Shown one piece after another: positions 1-12,700 of a stretch of DNA of 64,000 bases (its first letter is position 1; every line of letters begins with the position of its first letter). Made by a program: the position numbers and the translations under genes. Location of the stretch: assembly GCA_947172415.1 (NCBI GenBank), contig OX359191.1, forward strand, positions 2,852,001 through 2,916,000, in the 5' to 3' direction. The notes beneath the pieces were generated by a model. It searched no databases. It was given only the letters and a program-made list of their open reading frames with translations, and was not told the DNA's origin. This stretch comes from Chondrosia reniformis. Taxonomy: Eukaryota > Porifera > Demospongiae > Chondrillida > Chondrillidae.

Positions 1-156
1 CCTTGTGTACAAGTTACAAAATGGTCTCTAACCCTGTTGATTATGCAAATGCATGCAACCAACCGTCGGTGTTCTTAGCTCCCTCACAAGGCAAATCAAA
101 TCTGCTCTGGTTATTAGCTGAGACCCCTTTAATACTGGAACATTTGTTGATATATA
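1..156. other. AT-rich flank, no gene seen
   Basis: Short AT-rich stretch before the inverted-terminus element. The open frame here is short and has no recognisable motif, so I see no supported feature. Confidence 0.5.
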
Positions 157-346
157 GCATGCGGATGCATCATCTTCAGTCTATACTAAGGTGTGAAAAG
201 GTAATTGGTAGGCCATTATTCTACCTTGCATTTGGATGATCTGTATCAACTACTACTCTCTATGCAGTAGTTGAGGATTTCAAAGCCTGCAACAGTACTA
301 GTGTGACTAAAGTCTTGTACTGTTTAAAATACTGATTATCCTAGGG

Positions 347-520
347 GTCACTTGGATCTCTTTAAATTTGTAACTTGCACTGCATGTGTAGCTAGTACTT
401 GATTGTAATTTTAATATTGTATAGTCACTTGGCCCTCTTAAATTTGTAACTTGTACAGTGTAGTACTTGATTGTAATTTTAATATTGCCAGTAACTTTCA
501 CTGTGTAGTGTACTTGAGTG
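347..520. repeat. 77-bp tandem duplication inside the left inverted arm
   Basis: A unit beginning GTCACTTGG and ending in a TTTTAATATTG block starts at 347 and again at 424, giving a period near 77 bp; a partial third unit follows. The right arm has its own duplication of about 52 bp (block ACGGATGCAA...GACTCCCAA near 1578 and again near 1630), so the arms expanded independently. Confidence 0.6.
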
Positions 521-610
521 TAATTAGCCTTCACTATACTTAAGACATTCACTATGAGCAAATATCGTTATGAGATTCTACTCTACATATGGAAAACGTA
601 CACACATGGA

Positions 611-760
611 TAAGAATAAAGCCTTGTTGAACATCAGTAACATATATTACTAATTCTGGACGTTTCAACCCGGAAGTCTTCATCAGAAATAAAGAAATGT
701 GAATATCAAGTAGGAAATTAGTAAATTCATGTTGCTGATGCTCAACAAGGCTTTATTCTC
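611..760 (-). mobile_element. Small inverted-repeat element with hammerhead-like core, nested
   Basis: Arms of 30 bp (611-640 and 731-760) are inverted copies around a shared block AATAAAGCCTTGTTGA, with three differences. Between them the minus strand reads CTGATGA (680-686), a short possible stem, then GAAACGTC (GAAA at 663-666). These are the two conserved cores of a hammerhead ribozyme in the right order. Stem III could only be the palindrome ACGT, which would have to pair between two molecules, and I see no good stem I. Retrozymes and Penelope-like elements carry such motifs; membership here is inference. Confidence 0.4.
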
Positions 761-1554
761 ATAATGATCACAACAAACACTCCTAATTCCTAAACATGGA
801 CAAGTAAAAAATGTAAGAAGAGAAGACAGAGCTATACAATCGACTAAACGAATTTCTTTTGCATCAATATAGGGACAATTCTGCCTCAATTTTAATGGAA
901 ACGTACACAAATACGCTTTATCTAACCTTCGCTACAATTCGTTTATTCCGTAGCTCCTTCTGGTAGGACAGCGTCGACTTGTCATAGCCGTTCTCGAAAG
1001 GATGATCTTCTGTAACAATGAGGCGGCGACGTTTTGCAACGTCACATGATAATCCACTAAATGTGTACTGATGGATATACGAAGATGCTGATGACGCACT
1101 AGAGCAACATCACAATATATCACCAGATTGTGCAATTGTAAGCTTGAATTCTTCAATATATCTCGATTATTTTGCAACTTTAATTAAGCAAAACTTCACC
1201 AGACGTTTGACATACACATGTACCATGATATATGTCAGTTTCACAGTGATCTGACCAATTGATAATTGTTATCAATACAACACTTGGTTTCAATATAAAT
1301 TTTCTATAGCTTTTCTATAGTCCTATGACATTTTATATGCAGACTTTGTCCTTCGTTTTCTAACAAACGGAGAACTACATCAAAAATCCATTAATTTAAA
1401 ACGAGTTTTATACCCTAAACGTTATGATACTATGCCCATTCTGTTGTTAGGTCCTTTCTTGGAGCCATATGAATTATTTATATTATATATTTATTTATTT
1501 ATATTATATTATATTATATTAGATTGCCTTAGTATATTGTAACTTGTAATGTAT
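761..1554. other. Unassigned AT-rich interior of the inverted-terminus element
   Basis: Only short open frames without recognisable domains. A run of TATAT and ATTATATT tracts lies at 1470-1520. No RNA gene or promoter is supported. Confidence 0.4.
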
Positions 1555-1820
1555 ATAGTGCAAGTTACAAATTTATACACGGATGCAAGTGACTCCCAAG
1601 ATAATCACACTGAGGTATATAATATAATACGGATGCAAATGACTCCCAAAATAATCACAATCAGGTATAATAAACGCTACAAGACTTTAGCCACACTGAA
1701 ATTCTCAACTGCTGCATACAGAGTAGTATAGTCTCTACAGATCTTATAAGGTTAAACGCATAGCCTTCCAATTACCTTTTCACAACTTAGTATAGACTGA
1801 AGATGATGCATCTGCATGTA

Positions 1821-4800
1821 CAAGTTATATGTACTAGTTGTATTTATTAGTTGTATGTGCTAGTTGTATGTTCCAGTTGTATGTACTAGTTGTATGTTCT
1901 AATTGTTTGGACTAGTTATATGTACTAGTTGTATGTACTCGATACTAGTTGTGTGTACTAGTTGTGCATACTAGTTATATGTACTAGTTGTACCTATTAG
2001 TTGTATGTACTAGTTGTATGTTCTATTTGTTTATACTAGTTATATGTACTAGTTGTATGTACTCAATACTAGTTTGTGTACTAGTTGTTTGTAGAAGTTA
2101 TATTTAGTAGTTGTATGTACAAGTTATATTTATTAGTTCTATGTACTAGTTGTATGTACTAGTTGTATGCACTATTTATATGTACTAGTAGTGTGTACTA
2201 GTTGTAATAACTAGTGGTATGTACTAGTTGTAGGTACTAGTTATACGTTCTAGTACTAGGTATACAAAGTACTAGGTAGGTACTAGTTGTGTGAACTAGT
2301 TGAATGTACTAGTTGTTTGTACTGGTTGTAAGAACTAGTTGTATATACTAGTATTAGTTATTTTGAATAGTTGTAGGTACAAGTTGTATGTAGTAGTTGC
2401 ATGTAGTAGTTGTATGTACGAATTGCATATACTAGTTGTATGTATATATAACTTGTATGTTCTAGCTGTGCACTAGTTTCATATACTAGTTTTATGTTCA
2501 CTTTATATGAACTAGCTGCATGTACTAATGCCTTGTTGTTCGTACTAGTTGTATGTATGAGTTTTATGTACTCTATTTCTGTACTAGTTACATGTACTAG
2601 TTTCTAGTTGTATGTACTAGTTGTATGCATTGGTTGTGTGTACGAGTTGTGTATATTACTTGTATGTCCTAGTTGTTTGTATTAGGTGTATGAACTATTT
2701 ATTTATACTAGTTATATGTGTATGTACCAGTTATATGAACTAGTTATATGTAGTACATGTGGGTACTAGTTGTATGTACTAATTTTATTTACTAAGTGTA
2801 TGTACTAGTTCTATATACTAGTAATATGTACTAGTTCTATGTTCTAATTGTTTGTACTAGTTGCATGTACTAGTTGTATGTACTTGATAATAGTTGTGTG
2901 TACTAGTTGTGCGTACTAGTTATATGTACTAATTGTACGTATTAGTTGTATGTACTAGTTGTATGTTCCAGTTGTATGTACTAGTTGTATGTACTAGTAA
3001 TATGTACTAGCTGTATGTACTTGTTGCATGTACTAGTTGTATGCACTATTTATATGTACTAGTAGTATGTACTAGTTGTAATAACTAGTGGTATGTACTA
3101 GTTGTTGGTACTAGTTGTACGTTCTAGTACTAGTTATACTAAGTACTGGGTAGGTACTAGTTGTGTGAATTAGTTGTATGTACTAGTTGTGTGTACTAGT
3201 TGTATGTACTACTAGAATGTACTAGTTGTATGTACTACTAGAATGTACTAGTTGTATGTACTAGTTATATGTACTAGTTGTATATACTAGTTGTAGCACT
3301 AGTTTTATGTAAGAGTTGTATGTACTAGATGTATGTACTAATTGTAAGTACTAGTTCTATGTACTAGTTGTATGAAGTAGTTGTATGTACTAGTAACTCA
3401 TTTTATGGTCTAGTTGTATGTACTAGTTGTATGTACTAATTGGAAATAATAGTTCTATAAACTAGCTGAATGTACTAGTTGTATATACCAGTTGTATGTC
3501 CTGGTTGTATGTACTAGTAACTAGTTGTAGGGTCTAGTTGTATGTATAAGTTGTATGTACCAGTTGTATGCACTAGTTTTATGTACTGGTACTAGTTATA
3601 TTTACTAGTTGTAAGAAATAGTTGTATGTACTAGTTATTTGTACTATTTATACACACTAGTTGTATGTACTAGTTATATATACTAGGTGTATGTATAATG
3701 TACATATACTCCTTACATACACTAGTTATGTACTTCCTGTGTGTACTAGTTGCATGTAATATGTTTTGGTACTAGTTGTATGTACTAGTTGTATGTTCTA
3801 ATAATATGGACTAGTTTGGTGTAGTAGTTGTATGAACTAGTAATATGTACTAGTTGTGTGTAATAATTGTATGTACTAGTTGTATGTTATAATAATATGG
3901 ACTAGTTTGGTGTAGTAGTTGTATGAACTAGTAATATGTACTAGTTGTGTGTAATAATTGTATGTACTAGTAATATGTACTAGTTGTGTATACTAGTTGC
4001 ATGTACTAGTTGTAAATACTAGTTGTATGTACTAGTTGTAAGTAACAGTTATATGTACAAGTTGGATGAAGCTGTTGTATGTACTAGTTGGATGAACTCG
4101 TATGTACTCAATGCTAGTTATATGTACTAGTTGTATGTACTAGTTGTATGTACTAGTTATATATACTAGTTGTATATACTAGTTGTGGCACTAGTTTTAT
4201 GTAATAGTTGTATGTAATAGATGTATGTACTAGGTATATGTACTAGTTGTGTGGACTAGTTGTATGTACTAGTTGTATGTTCTAGTTATATGGACTAGTT
4301 TTGTGTACTAGTTGTATGTACTAGTTGTATGTACTATTTGTAAGACTAGATTTATGTACTAGTTGTATGTAGTAGATGTATTTACTAGTTGTAAGTAATC
4401 GTTCTATGTACTAGTTTTATGAAGTAGTTGTATATACTAGTTTTAGTTACAAGTTGTATGTATTTGTAGCTAGTTGTATGTACTAGTTGTATGAACTAGT
4501 AACTCACTGTATGTACTAGATATATGTACTAGTTGTACGTACTAGTTGTGTGTAGTTATATGTACTACTTGTATTTAATAGTTGTGTGTAATTCTTGTAT
4601 GTACTAGTTATATTTACTAGTAACAATCTGAATTTACTAGTTGTATGTACAAGTTGTATGTACTAGTTGTATGTACTAGTTTTATGTACTAGATACTAGT
4701 TGTATATACTAGTTGTATGTACTAGTAATATGTAGTTGTTGTATGTACAAATTGCGTGTAATTGTTGTATGGACTAGTTATATTTACTACTTGTAGTTAC

Positions 4801-7460
4801 TAGTGGTGTGTACTAGTCGTATGTATTAGTTGTATGGACTTGTTATTAGTTGTATGTACTACTAACTATCTGTATGTACTAGTTGTAGGTACTAGTCGTA
4901 TGTACTAGTAACTTGTTGTATGAACTAATTGTATGTATTAGTTGCATGTGCAAATTATATGTTTTGGTTATATGTACTACTTCTATATACTAGTTGAAGG
5001 ACTAGTTGTATTAACTAGTTGTATTTACTAGTTGTGTGTAGTAGTTGTACAAACTACTAACTAGTTGTATGTACTGATTGTATGTATTAGTTATATGTAC
5101 TAGTAACAATCTGAATTTACTAGTTTTTTGTACAAGTTGTTTGCTCTAGTTGTAGTTATATGTACTAGTTGTATGTACTAGTTGTGCGTAATTGTTGTAT
5201 TTACTAGTTATATTTACTACTTGTAGTTACTAGTGGTATGTACTAGTAGTAGGTACTAGGGGTACGTATTAGTAACTAGTTGTATGTACTAACTGTATGT
5301 ACTAGTTGTATGTGCAAGTTATATGTACTGGTTATATGTACTAGTTTTTTGTACTAGTTGTATGTGCTAGTTGTGTGTACCAGTGGTATGTACTAGTAAC
5401 TCTCTGTATGTCCTAGTTGTATGTACTAGTTGTATGTCCTAGTTGTATGTACTAGTTGTATGTACTATTTGTATGTAGTTATATGTTCTAGTTGTATATA
5501 CTAATTTTGTGTTATTGTTGTATATACTAGCTATATTTACCAGTAATACTAGTTGTTTGTATTAGTTGTATGTATAAGTTGTATGTACTAGAAACTAGTT
5601 GTATGTACTAGTTGTATGTACTAGTAAATAGCTCTTTGTACTTGATATATGTACTAGCTGTATGTATTAGTTGTATGTACTAGTTGTATGTACTAATTGT
5701 ATATACTAGTTGAATGTACTAGTTGTATGTACTACTAACTATCTGTATGTACTAGTTGTATGTACTAGTTTTATGTACTAGTAACTTGTTGTATGTACTT
5801 ATTGTATGTATTAGTTGTATGTGCAAGTTATATGTACTGGTTATATGTACTACTTCTATATACTAGTTGCAGGACTAGTTGTATTAACTAATTGTATTTA
5901 CTAGTTGTGTGTACTAGTTGTACAAACTACTAACTAGTTGTATATACTGATTGTATGTATTAGTTATATGTTCTAGTAACAATGTGACTTTATTAGTTTT
6001 TGTACTAGATGTTTGCTCTACTTGTAAATATATGTACTAGTTGTATGTACTAGTTGTGTGTAATTTTTGGATGTACTGATTATATGTACTAGTTGTAGTT
6101 ACTAGTTTTATATACTAGTTGTATGAACTAGATGTATGTAATAGTTGTATATACTAATTGTGTGTACTAGTTCTATGTATTAATTATATGTAGTATTTGT
6201 ATGTTTTAGTTGTATTCACTAGTTGTATGCACTAGTTGCATGTACTAGTTGCATGTACTAGTTCTATGTACTAGTTGTATGTACCAGTTGTGTGTACCAG
6301 TTGTATGTACCAGTTTTGTGTACCAGTTGTATGAACTAGTTGTATGCACTAGTTGTATGCACTAGTTGTATGCACTAGTTGTATGTACTAGTTGTATGTA
6401 CTAGTTGTATGTACTAGTTGTATGTACTAGTTGTATGTACTGTTTGTATGTACTAGTAAATAGCTGTTTGTACTTGATATATGTACAAGCTGTATACTAG
6501 TTTTATGTACTAGTTGTATGTACTAGTTGTATGTACTGTTTGTATGTACTAGTAAATAGCTGTTTGTACTTGATATATGTACAAGCTGTATACTAGTTGT
6601 ACGTACTAGTTGTATGGACTAGTGGTAGTTATATGTACTAGTTGTATGTACTAGTTGTGCATAATGTTTGTATGTACTAGTTTTATTTACTAGTTGTCGT
6701 TACTAATTTTATGTACTAGTTGTATGTACTGTTTGTATGTACTAGTAAATAGCTGTTTGTACTAGATATATGTACAAGCTGTATACTAGTTGTATGTACT
6801 AGTTGTATGGACTAGTGGTATGTATTTACTAGTTGTATGTACTAGTTACTAGCTGTATATACTAATTGTATGTAATAGTTATAGGTACTAGTTATATGTA
6901 CTAGTTGTATGTTCTAGTTATATTTACTAATTGTATGTACTAGTTGTATGTACTAGTTTTATGTACTAATTACTAGTTAAATGTATTAGTTGTATATACT
7001 AGGTATATGTACTAGTTCTATATAAAAGTTGTAGTACTAATTGTATGTACTAATTGTAAATACGTGTTTTAAATCCTAGTTGTATGTATGAGTTGTATAT
7101 ACTTGTTGTATGTACTTCAAGTACATACAACAAGCATATACATGTACTAGTTATATGTAATAGTTTTGTGTACTAATTATATGTACTTGTTGCATGTACT
7201 AGTTCAGTGGACTGGATGTATCTACTAGTACTAGTTATATTTACAAGTTGTAGGAACTAGTTGTATAGAGTAGTTGTATGTACTAATTTAATGTACTAGC
7301 TATGCACTAGTTGTAGGTTCTAGTACTAGCTATACAAGGTTCTAGGAACGTACGAGTTGTATGTACTAGGTGTTTGTACTGGTTGTATGAACTAGTTGTA
7401 TGTGCTATTTGTGTGTACTGGTTTTATGTACTAGTTGTATGTAATAGTTGTATGTACTAA
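1821..7460 (+). repeat. Satellite array, 13-bp unit GTACTAGTTGTAT (block 1)
   Basis: The consensus 13-mer repeats continuously with many single-base variants (TTATATGTACTAG, TTGTGTGTACTAG) and with truncated or extended units. ACTAGT and GTAC palindromes recur in most units. Local higher-order copies are visible, for example the near-identical stretches around 3790-3870 and 3880-3970, and a thrice-repeated TAAATAGCTGTTTGTACT block near 6460, 6550 and 6740. Long frames rich in Tyr, Val, Leu, Cys and Ser across this block are by-products of the 39-bp codon period. Confidence 0.95.
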
Positions 7461-8000
7461 TAGAATGAACTAGTACTATATAATCAGGGAGTACGGTAGT
7501 ACTCCCTATGTAGGGATGAAGCGTTTTTTTCGTTTTCCCCATACATTGGTATAGGAGCAAAATCCCAAAATAGGCCGAAAATCGACAAAACAAGGCTATG
7601 TATGGCTAAATATACCCTATACACACTCTAAATAGACATTCAAGGCAAGCGAATATGTCCCGCTGGCGAAATAACAAACTTAAAAAATTGCCATTTTTGT
7701 CTTTTTTTTCTTTTTTTTTCACTTGCACATGCCTTCATTATTAACCATCTCATTACAAAAATATACAATGTGTGGATAAATGGGAGTGAGAAAAAAATCT
7801 GAGAAAAATTAAAATACAGTCTGAAAGAGAAAAAAGGAAAAAATTACAGTAGAGGTGATGGGTGGAAAGGCATATGAGGGCTATGGTAGTCTAGACCCTG
7901 CTAAATATGTTCTACAAAAACACAACACAGTTGACAGTCTAGCCATAGCACAAGTACGTGCATAGTTACATAGTTTGTAGATACAGACATACAGCCTAGC
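7461..8000 (-). other. Probable 3' untranslated region of the LINE fragment
   Basis: Non-satellite sequence directly downstream (minus sense) of the LINE reading frame. It has a perfect 8-bp hairpin (7486-7493 with 7500-7507) at the satellite junction and an A-rich run in minus sense near 7697-7722. No other gene is seen. The 3' end of the element is not sharply defined. Confidence 0.45.
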
Positions 8001-9287
8001 TTATATAGTTCCAGTTATTGACTCAGTATGATGGTCTGTCCAGTTTCTCTTTACCAAGATGTCATATGTACATTGCAGACAGGTCTTGATAATTGCCTTT
8101 TCTAGTTCCTTGATGGTACGTTTCTTTGGAATGATCGTCGTTAGTCTGTACAGATGGTCAAAACTCTCAGTGTTTAGGAACCCTCTTGAACCAACTTCTA
8201 TAGTGAGGAGGTGTGCTTCATATCCGATTCCCCTGCAGCTTTCAATGAGGTGGTAGTATTTCTCTTCTTTTCTAAGTTTCGCATTGGCAAAGCCCGTTTC
8301 AAAGGGAACTGTAAGTTCCAAGAGGTGGATAGTAGATTTGTTCCACAGGACCACATCAGGCCTGCAATCTGTGTTAGTAATGTGCTGGGGAAAGAGATAG
8401 GGGTGTCCTGAAAGATCTGCAATGATGTTGGTGCCTTCTTCAAGATGCTCCTTTAGGAATTGAAATATGATTTGCAGGATGCTATCATGCCTGTGGTTGT
8501 ACCTTCTGAGGTTTAGTGCCTCACTGCAGTTGTTGAGTACGTGGTATAGGGTTTGTTTCTCAGAGCACAGCTTACAGGCAGGGGATGGTACCTTACCCCA
8601 CAGGTGGAGATTGGAGTTATGTGGGAGTGTATCTGTGATGGCGTTCAGGCTGAACTTGAAGATGTTCTCACTGAGCGTTAGAATAACACTGGACCACATC
8701 TCTGGAGAGCGGCTTCTATCTGAGTAGGATAAGATGTTTTCTTGCCTTTGAAGACCAGCACTGTGCTTAATTCGTTTCCTTACATCATCATTGAATATCT
8801 TGCTCTTGACTCTGGAGGTGGTTAGTTTTCTGGTAGCCCCAGGGTCCTCCTTCATTACAGCCACCACTTCCTGGTGTGGTTTGAAGACAGGTCTCACTGC
8901 TTGTTCCTCTTCAAGTGTCCTTCTTGTAGCTAGATGTCTAACTAAGGAATCTTTTGATGTCATTATTGACGCAGACAGTGTACATTTCATCTTCTTGAAG
9001 ATAACTGCAGTTGAAGGTAGTTGGAGTCCACCATTTTCTTTCGGAAGGTATAGCCAGTTTGCATCTGCACATTTTGCCAAGCCTGCCCATCTCTTGTGGT
9101 ACCTAGTAGCTAGAGCTTCCAGGTTCTTTTCAATCCAGCTGTAGGGGAAGTTGTTGATGGTAAGATCCCAAAGGGGCCTAGGGCAGATACCATTCCTATA
9201 CATATGGAGCTTTTGTTGTCTGGAAAGTAGAGAGGTGTCAACCTTGTCTAGAAGTTCATATTCATCTTCTTCTTCTTCATCAGCCAT
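8001..9287 (-). CDS. C-terminal part of a LINE protein: post-RT region plus restriction-like endonuclease
   Basis: This intact 428-codon frame matches the C-terminal third of LINE proteins of the R2/NeSL/Hero type, in which a zinc finger and a restriction-like endonuclease nick the target for reverse transcription. Residues about 18-80 match the conserved block after the reverse transcriptase (SRQQKLHMYRNGICPR, then KRWAGLAK and LYLPKENGG). A C-C-H-C finger follows at C238, C241, H249 and C254, then the endonuclease motif RPD at 309-311 with E324 twelve residues later. The reverse transcriptase is absent, so this is a 5'-truncated copy. The first 17 residues are a highly acidic Glu/Asp run that is not typical of the family; the ATG at 9287 opens the frame. 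No stop or frameshift interrupts it, so it is either a young truncated insertion or a retained protein. Family assignment is firm; function as a host protein is speculative. Confidence 0.75.
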   Translation of the reverse strand: MADEEEEDEYELLDKVDTSLLSRQQKLHMYRNGICPRPLWDLTINNFPYSWIEKNLEALATRYHKRWAGLAKCADANWLYLPKENGGLQLPSTAVIFKKMKCTLSASIMTSKDSLVRHLATRRTLEEEQAVRPVFKPHQEVVAVMKEDPGATRKLTTSRVKSKIFNDDVRKRIKHSAGLQRQENILSYSDRSRSPEMWSSVILTLSENIFKFSLNAITDTLPHNSNLHLWGKVPSPACKLCSEKQTLYHVLNNCSEALNLRRYNHRHDSILQIIFQFLKEHLEEGTNIIADLSGHPYLFPQHITNTDCRPDVVLWNKSTIHLLELTVPFETGFANAKLRKEEKYYHLIESCRGIGYEAHLLTIEVGSRGFLNTESFDHLYRLTTIIPKKRTIKELEKAIIKTCLQCTYDILVKRNWTDHHTESITGTI

Positions 9288-9536
9288 AATTAAAAAACTA
9301 TATAACCTTTTGGACTAATTGTTAAACGAAACTACTGCAAATCTTCCGAGCTGTATTCTTTTGTAGAAGCGAGAGCGATAACGCTATTATTGAGTATGAC
9401 GGTTTTCATGGCCCCAGAGTCAAGGCCTCAATAATTTCGCCATTTTAATGACGTCATAATCAGTCGATGATTGCAAAACCAAAATGGTATAAAATTATAA
9501 TTCTTAGCCCATATTCCATAAAAAGTACAGAAACTA
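9288..9536. other. Non-satellite flank upstream of the LINE frame
   Basis: AT-rich, without a clear promoter or frame. It may hold the 5' junction of the truncated LINE; I cannot see a target-site duplication. Confidence 0.35.
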
Positions 9537-9773
9537 GAAATATTAAAAATTTTCTACAAAAATAGTGAAGACGTAGGGAGGGCACAAAAAGTAGAGAAAC
9601 AAGAAAGGGATGTTACACAGTGAAGTATTAGCTATACATGAATCCTACAAACAAGGGTGTTGTATGAGTCATGCATAGCTAATACTTCACTGTGTAACAT
9701 CCCTTTCTTGTTTCTCTACTTTTTGTGCCATCCCTACATCTTCACTATTTTTGTAGAAAATTTTTAATATTTC
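9537..9773. repeat. Near-perfect 99-bp-arm hairpin (fold-back)
   Basis: Left arm 9537-9635 and right arm 9675-9773 are reverse complements with two mismatches over 99 bp, around a 39-bp loop (9636-9674). The arms end in GAAATATT/AATATTTC. As RNA this would form a long hairpin. It lies exactly at the junction with the next satellite block. It could be a fold-back transposon remnant or a recent palindromic duplication; no coding content. Confidence 0.9.
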
Positions 9774-12700
9774 TTTGTATTTACTAGTTGTATGTACTAG
9801 TTGTATGTATTAGGTGTATGTACTAGGTATATGTACTAGTAGTATATACTAGTTCTGTGTATATACTAGCTGTATGTAGTGGGTGTATGTACTAGTTGTC
9901 CATACAAGTTCTAATTACAATTTTGACGTTCTAGGTGAATGAACTGGTTTTATGTACTAGTGTGTAAACTGGTTATACGTACTAATTGTGTGTGCTAGCT
10001 ATATAAAATAGTTATGTACTAGTAGTATGTTTTAGTTATTTGTACTAGTTGTATGTACTAGTTGTATGTACTATTTATATGTAAACGTTGTATGTGTATG
10101 TCCTAGTTATATGTTCTACTTGTATGTACAAAGTGTATGTAGAAGTTATGTATTAGTTGTATGTAGTATTTTGATGTATTAGTTATATGTGTATGTTCTA
10201 GTTATATGTACTAGGTGTATGTACAATTTGTGTGTACTAGATGTATGTACTAGTTGCATGTACCCGTTCTATATACTAGTTGTATGTACCTATTCATATG
10301 TACAATTTTTTTGTGTATGTTCTAGTTATCATTACTAGTTCAGTTCTATGTACAAGTTGTATGTATGAGTTGTAGGTACTAGTTGTATGAACATGTTGTA
10401 TGTAGTAGTTGTATGTACTAGTTGTAAGTACTAATGGTAATCACTAGTTATATGTACTAGTTAAATGTACTAGTTGTAGGTACTGGTTATATGTCCTAGT
10501 TGTTTATTCTAGTTTTATTGTACTTGTAATATGTACTTGTTGTATGTACTAGTTATTTGTCCTAGTTGTACGTCCTAGTTTTATGTACTAGTTGCATATA
10601 CTAGATATATACTAGTTATATGTACTTGTGGTATGTACTGTTTGTATGTACTGGTTGTATGTACTATTTATAGGTATTTGTTGTATGTACTACGTTTATG
10701 TTATATTTATATATAGCAGTTAAATGCCCGATTTATATGTACTAGTTAAATATGTATGTTTTAGTTATATGTATTAGTTTTATATAGAAGTTATATGTAG
10801 TAGTTGTATGTACTTTTTGTATTTACTAGTTGTATGTACTATTTGTATGTACTTGTTGTATGTACTATTTGTATGTACTAGTTGAATGTACTGGTTGAAT
10901 GTACTAGTTTTATGTACTACTTATATGTACAAGTTATGTATAAACTAGTACTATATTTGTATTTACTAGTTGTATGTACCAGTTATATGAACTAGTTCTA
11001 TGTACTACTTGTGTGTCCCATTGGTAATCACTTGTTATAGTTACTAGTTAAATGCACAGGTTTTATGTACTAGTTGTATGTACTAGTTGTATATTGTAGT
11101 TTAATGTACTTGTTGCATATACTAGTTGTAAGGACTAGTTGTATGTACTGGTTATATGTACTAGATGTATTTACTAGTTCTATGTACTAGTTGTATGTAC
11201 TAGTTGTACGTATTGGTTGAATGTACTGTTTGTATGTACTAGTTGTATGTACTAGTTATATGTGTATATTCTAGTTATATATTCTACTTGTATATACAAG
11301 TTGTAAGTACTAGTTATGTATTCGTTGTATGTAGTATCTATATGTACTAGTTATATGTGTATGTACTAGTTATATGTACTAGGTGTATGTACAATTTGTG
11401 CGTACTAGATGTATGTACTAGTTGTATGTACCAGTTGCATGTACTAGTTGTATGTATTAGTTGTTTGTACTATTTGTATGTACAAGTTGTATGTGTATGT
11501 TCTAGTTATCCTTACTAGTTCTATGTATAAGTTGTATGTACAACTTGTCTGTACTAGTTGTATGAACTAGTTATATGTACCTGTTGTATGTACTAGTGGT
11601 GATCACTAGTTGTAGGTACTAGTTGTACATACTATTTGTATATTCTAGTTGTATGTACTAGTAATATGTACTAGTTGTATGTACTAGTTATAGGTACTAG
11701 TTGCAGATACTAGTTGTACATACTAGTTGTTTATTCTTGTTGTATGTACTAGTTATATGTACTACTTGTATGTACTAGTTGTTCGTACTATATAGATATA
11801 AATTCTAGTTGTATGTACTAGTAATATTTACATGTTATATGTAATAACTTTATGTACTAGTTGTATATAGTAGTTATGTACTAGTTGTATGTACTAGTTG
11901 TATGTATTGGTTGTATTACTGATTGAATGTACTTGTTGTTTGAACTGGTTGGATGTAATATTTATATTTACTTTTCGTATGTACTAGTTATATGTACTAT
12001 TTATAAGGACTAGTTTTATGTGTATGTTCTAGTTATATGTACTAGTTGTATGTACCAGTTGTATGGATTAGTTGTATGTACCAGTTGTATGTACTATTTG
12101 TATGTACCAGTTGCATGTACTAGTTGTATCTACTAGTTGTATTTAATATTTATATATACAAGTTGTATGTGTATATTCTAGTTATCCTTAGTAGGTCTAT
12201 GGACAAGTTGTATGTACGAGTTATATGTACGAGTTTTATGTATTAGTTGAATGTACTAGTGGTAATCAGTAGTTATATTTACTAGTTATATGTTCTAGTT
12301 GTATGTACTAGTTGGACGTACTAGTTGTATATCAAGTTGTGTGTCATAGTTTTATGTTCTAGTTGCATATACTAGTTATGTACTAGTTGTATGTAATATT
12401 TATATGTACAAGTTATATGTGTATATTATGGTTATCCTTAGTAGGTCTATGTACAAGTTGTATGTACGAGTTGTATGTACTAGTTGTCTGTACTAGTGGT
12501 AATCACTACCTATAGGTACTAGTTATATGCCCAAGTTTTATGTACTAGTTGTATGTACTAGTTGTATATTCTAGTTTTATGTACTAATTGTAAGGACTAG
12601 TTGTTTGTACTAGTTATATGTACTATTTATATGAACTAGGTATATGTACTATTCATATGACTAGTTAAATGAGTATGTTCTAGTTATATGTACTAGTTGT

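Larger units (their letters stand above)
157..1820. mobile_element. 1.66-kb element with long imperfect terminal inverted repeats
   Basis: The plus strand from about 157 to 410 matches the reverse complement of about 1555 to 1820. Both ends begin with a block close to CATGC(G/A)GATGCATCATC. Further matching landmarks are a TCTATACTAAG block, an AAAGGTAATTGG block and an AAATTTGTAACTTGCAC block, with scattered differences between the arms. The centre has no convincing coding frame, so this looks like a non-autonomous DNA transposon or fold-back element. Its right end runs straight into the 13-bp satellite. I cannot assign the family or see a clear target-site duplication. Confidence 0.65.

Noticed and set aside
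1821..7460. CRISPR array
   Set aside because: Repeats are contiguous and variable, without unique spacers of constant length, and the setting is eukaryotic.
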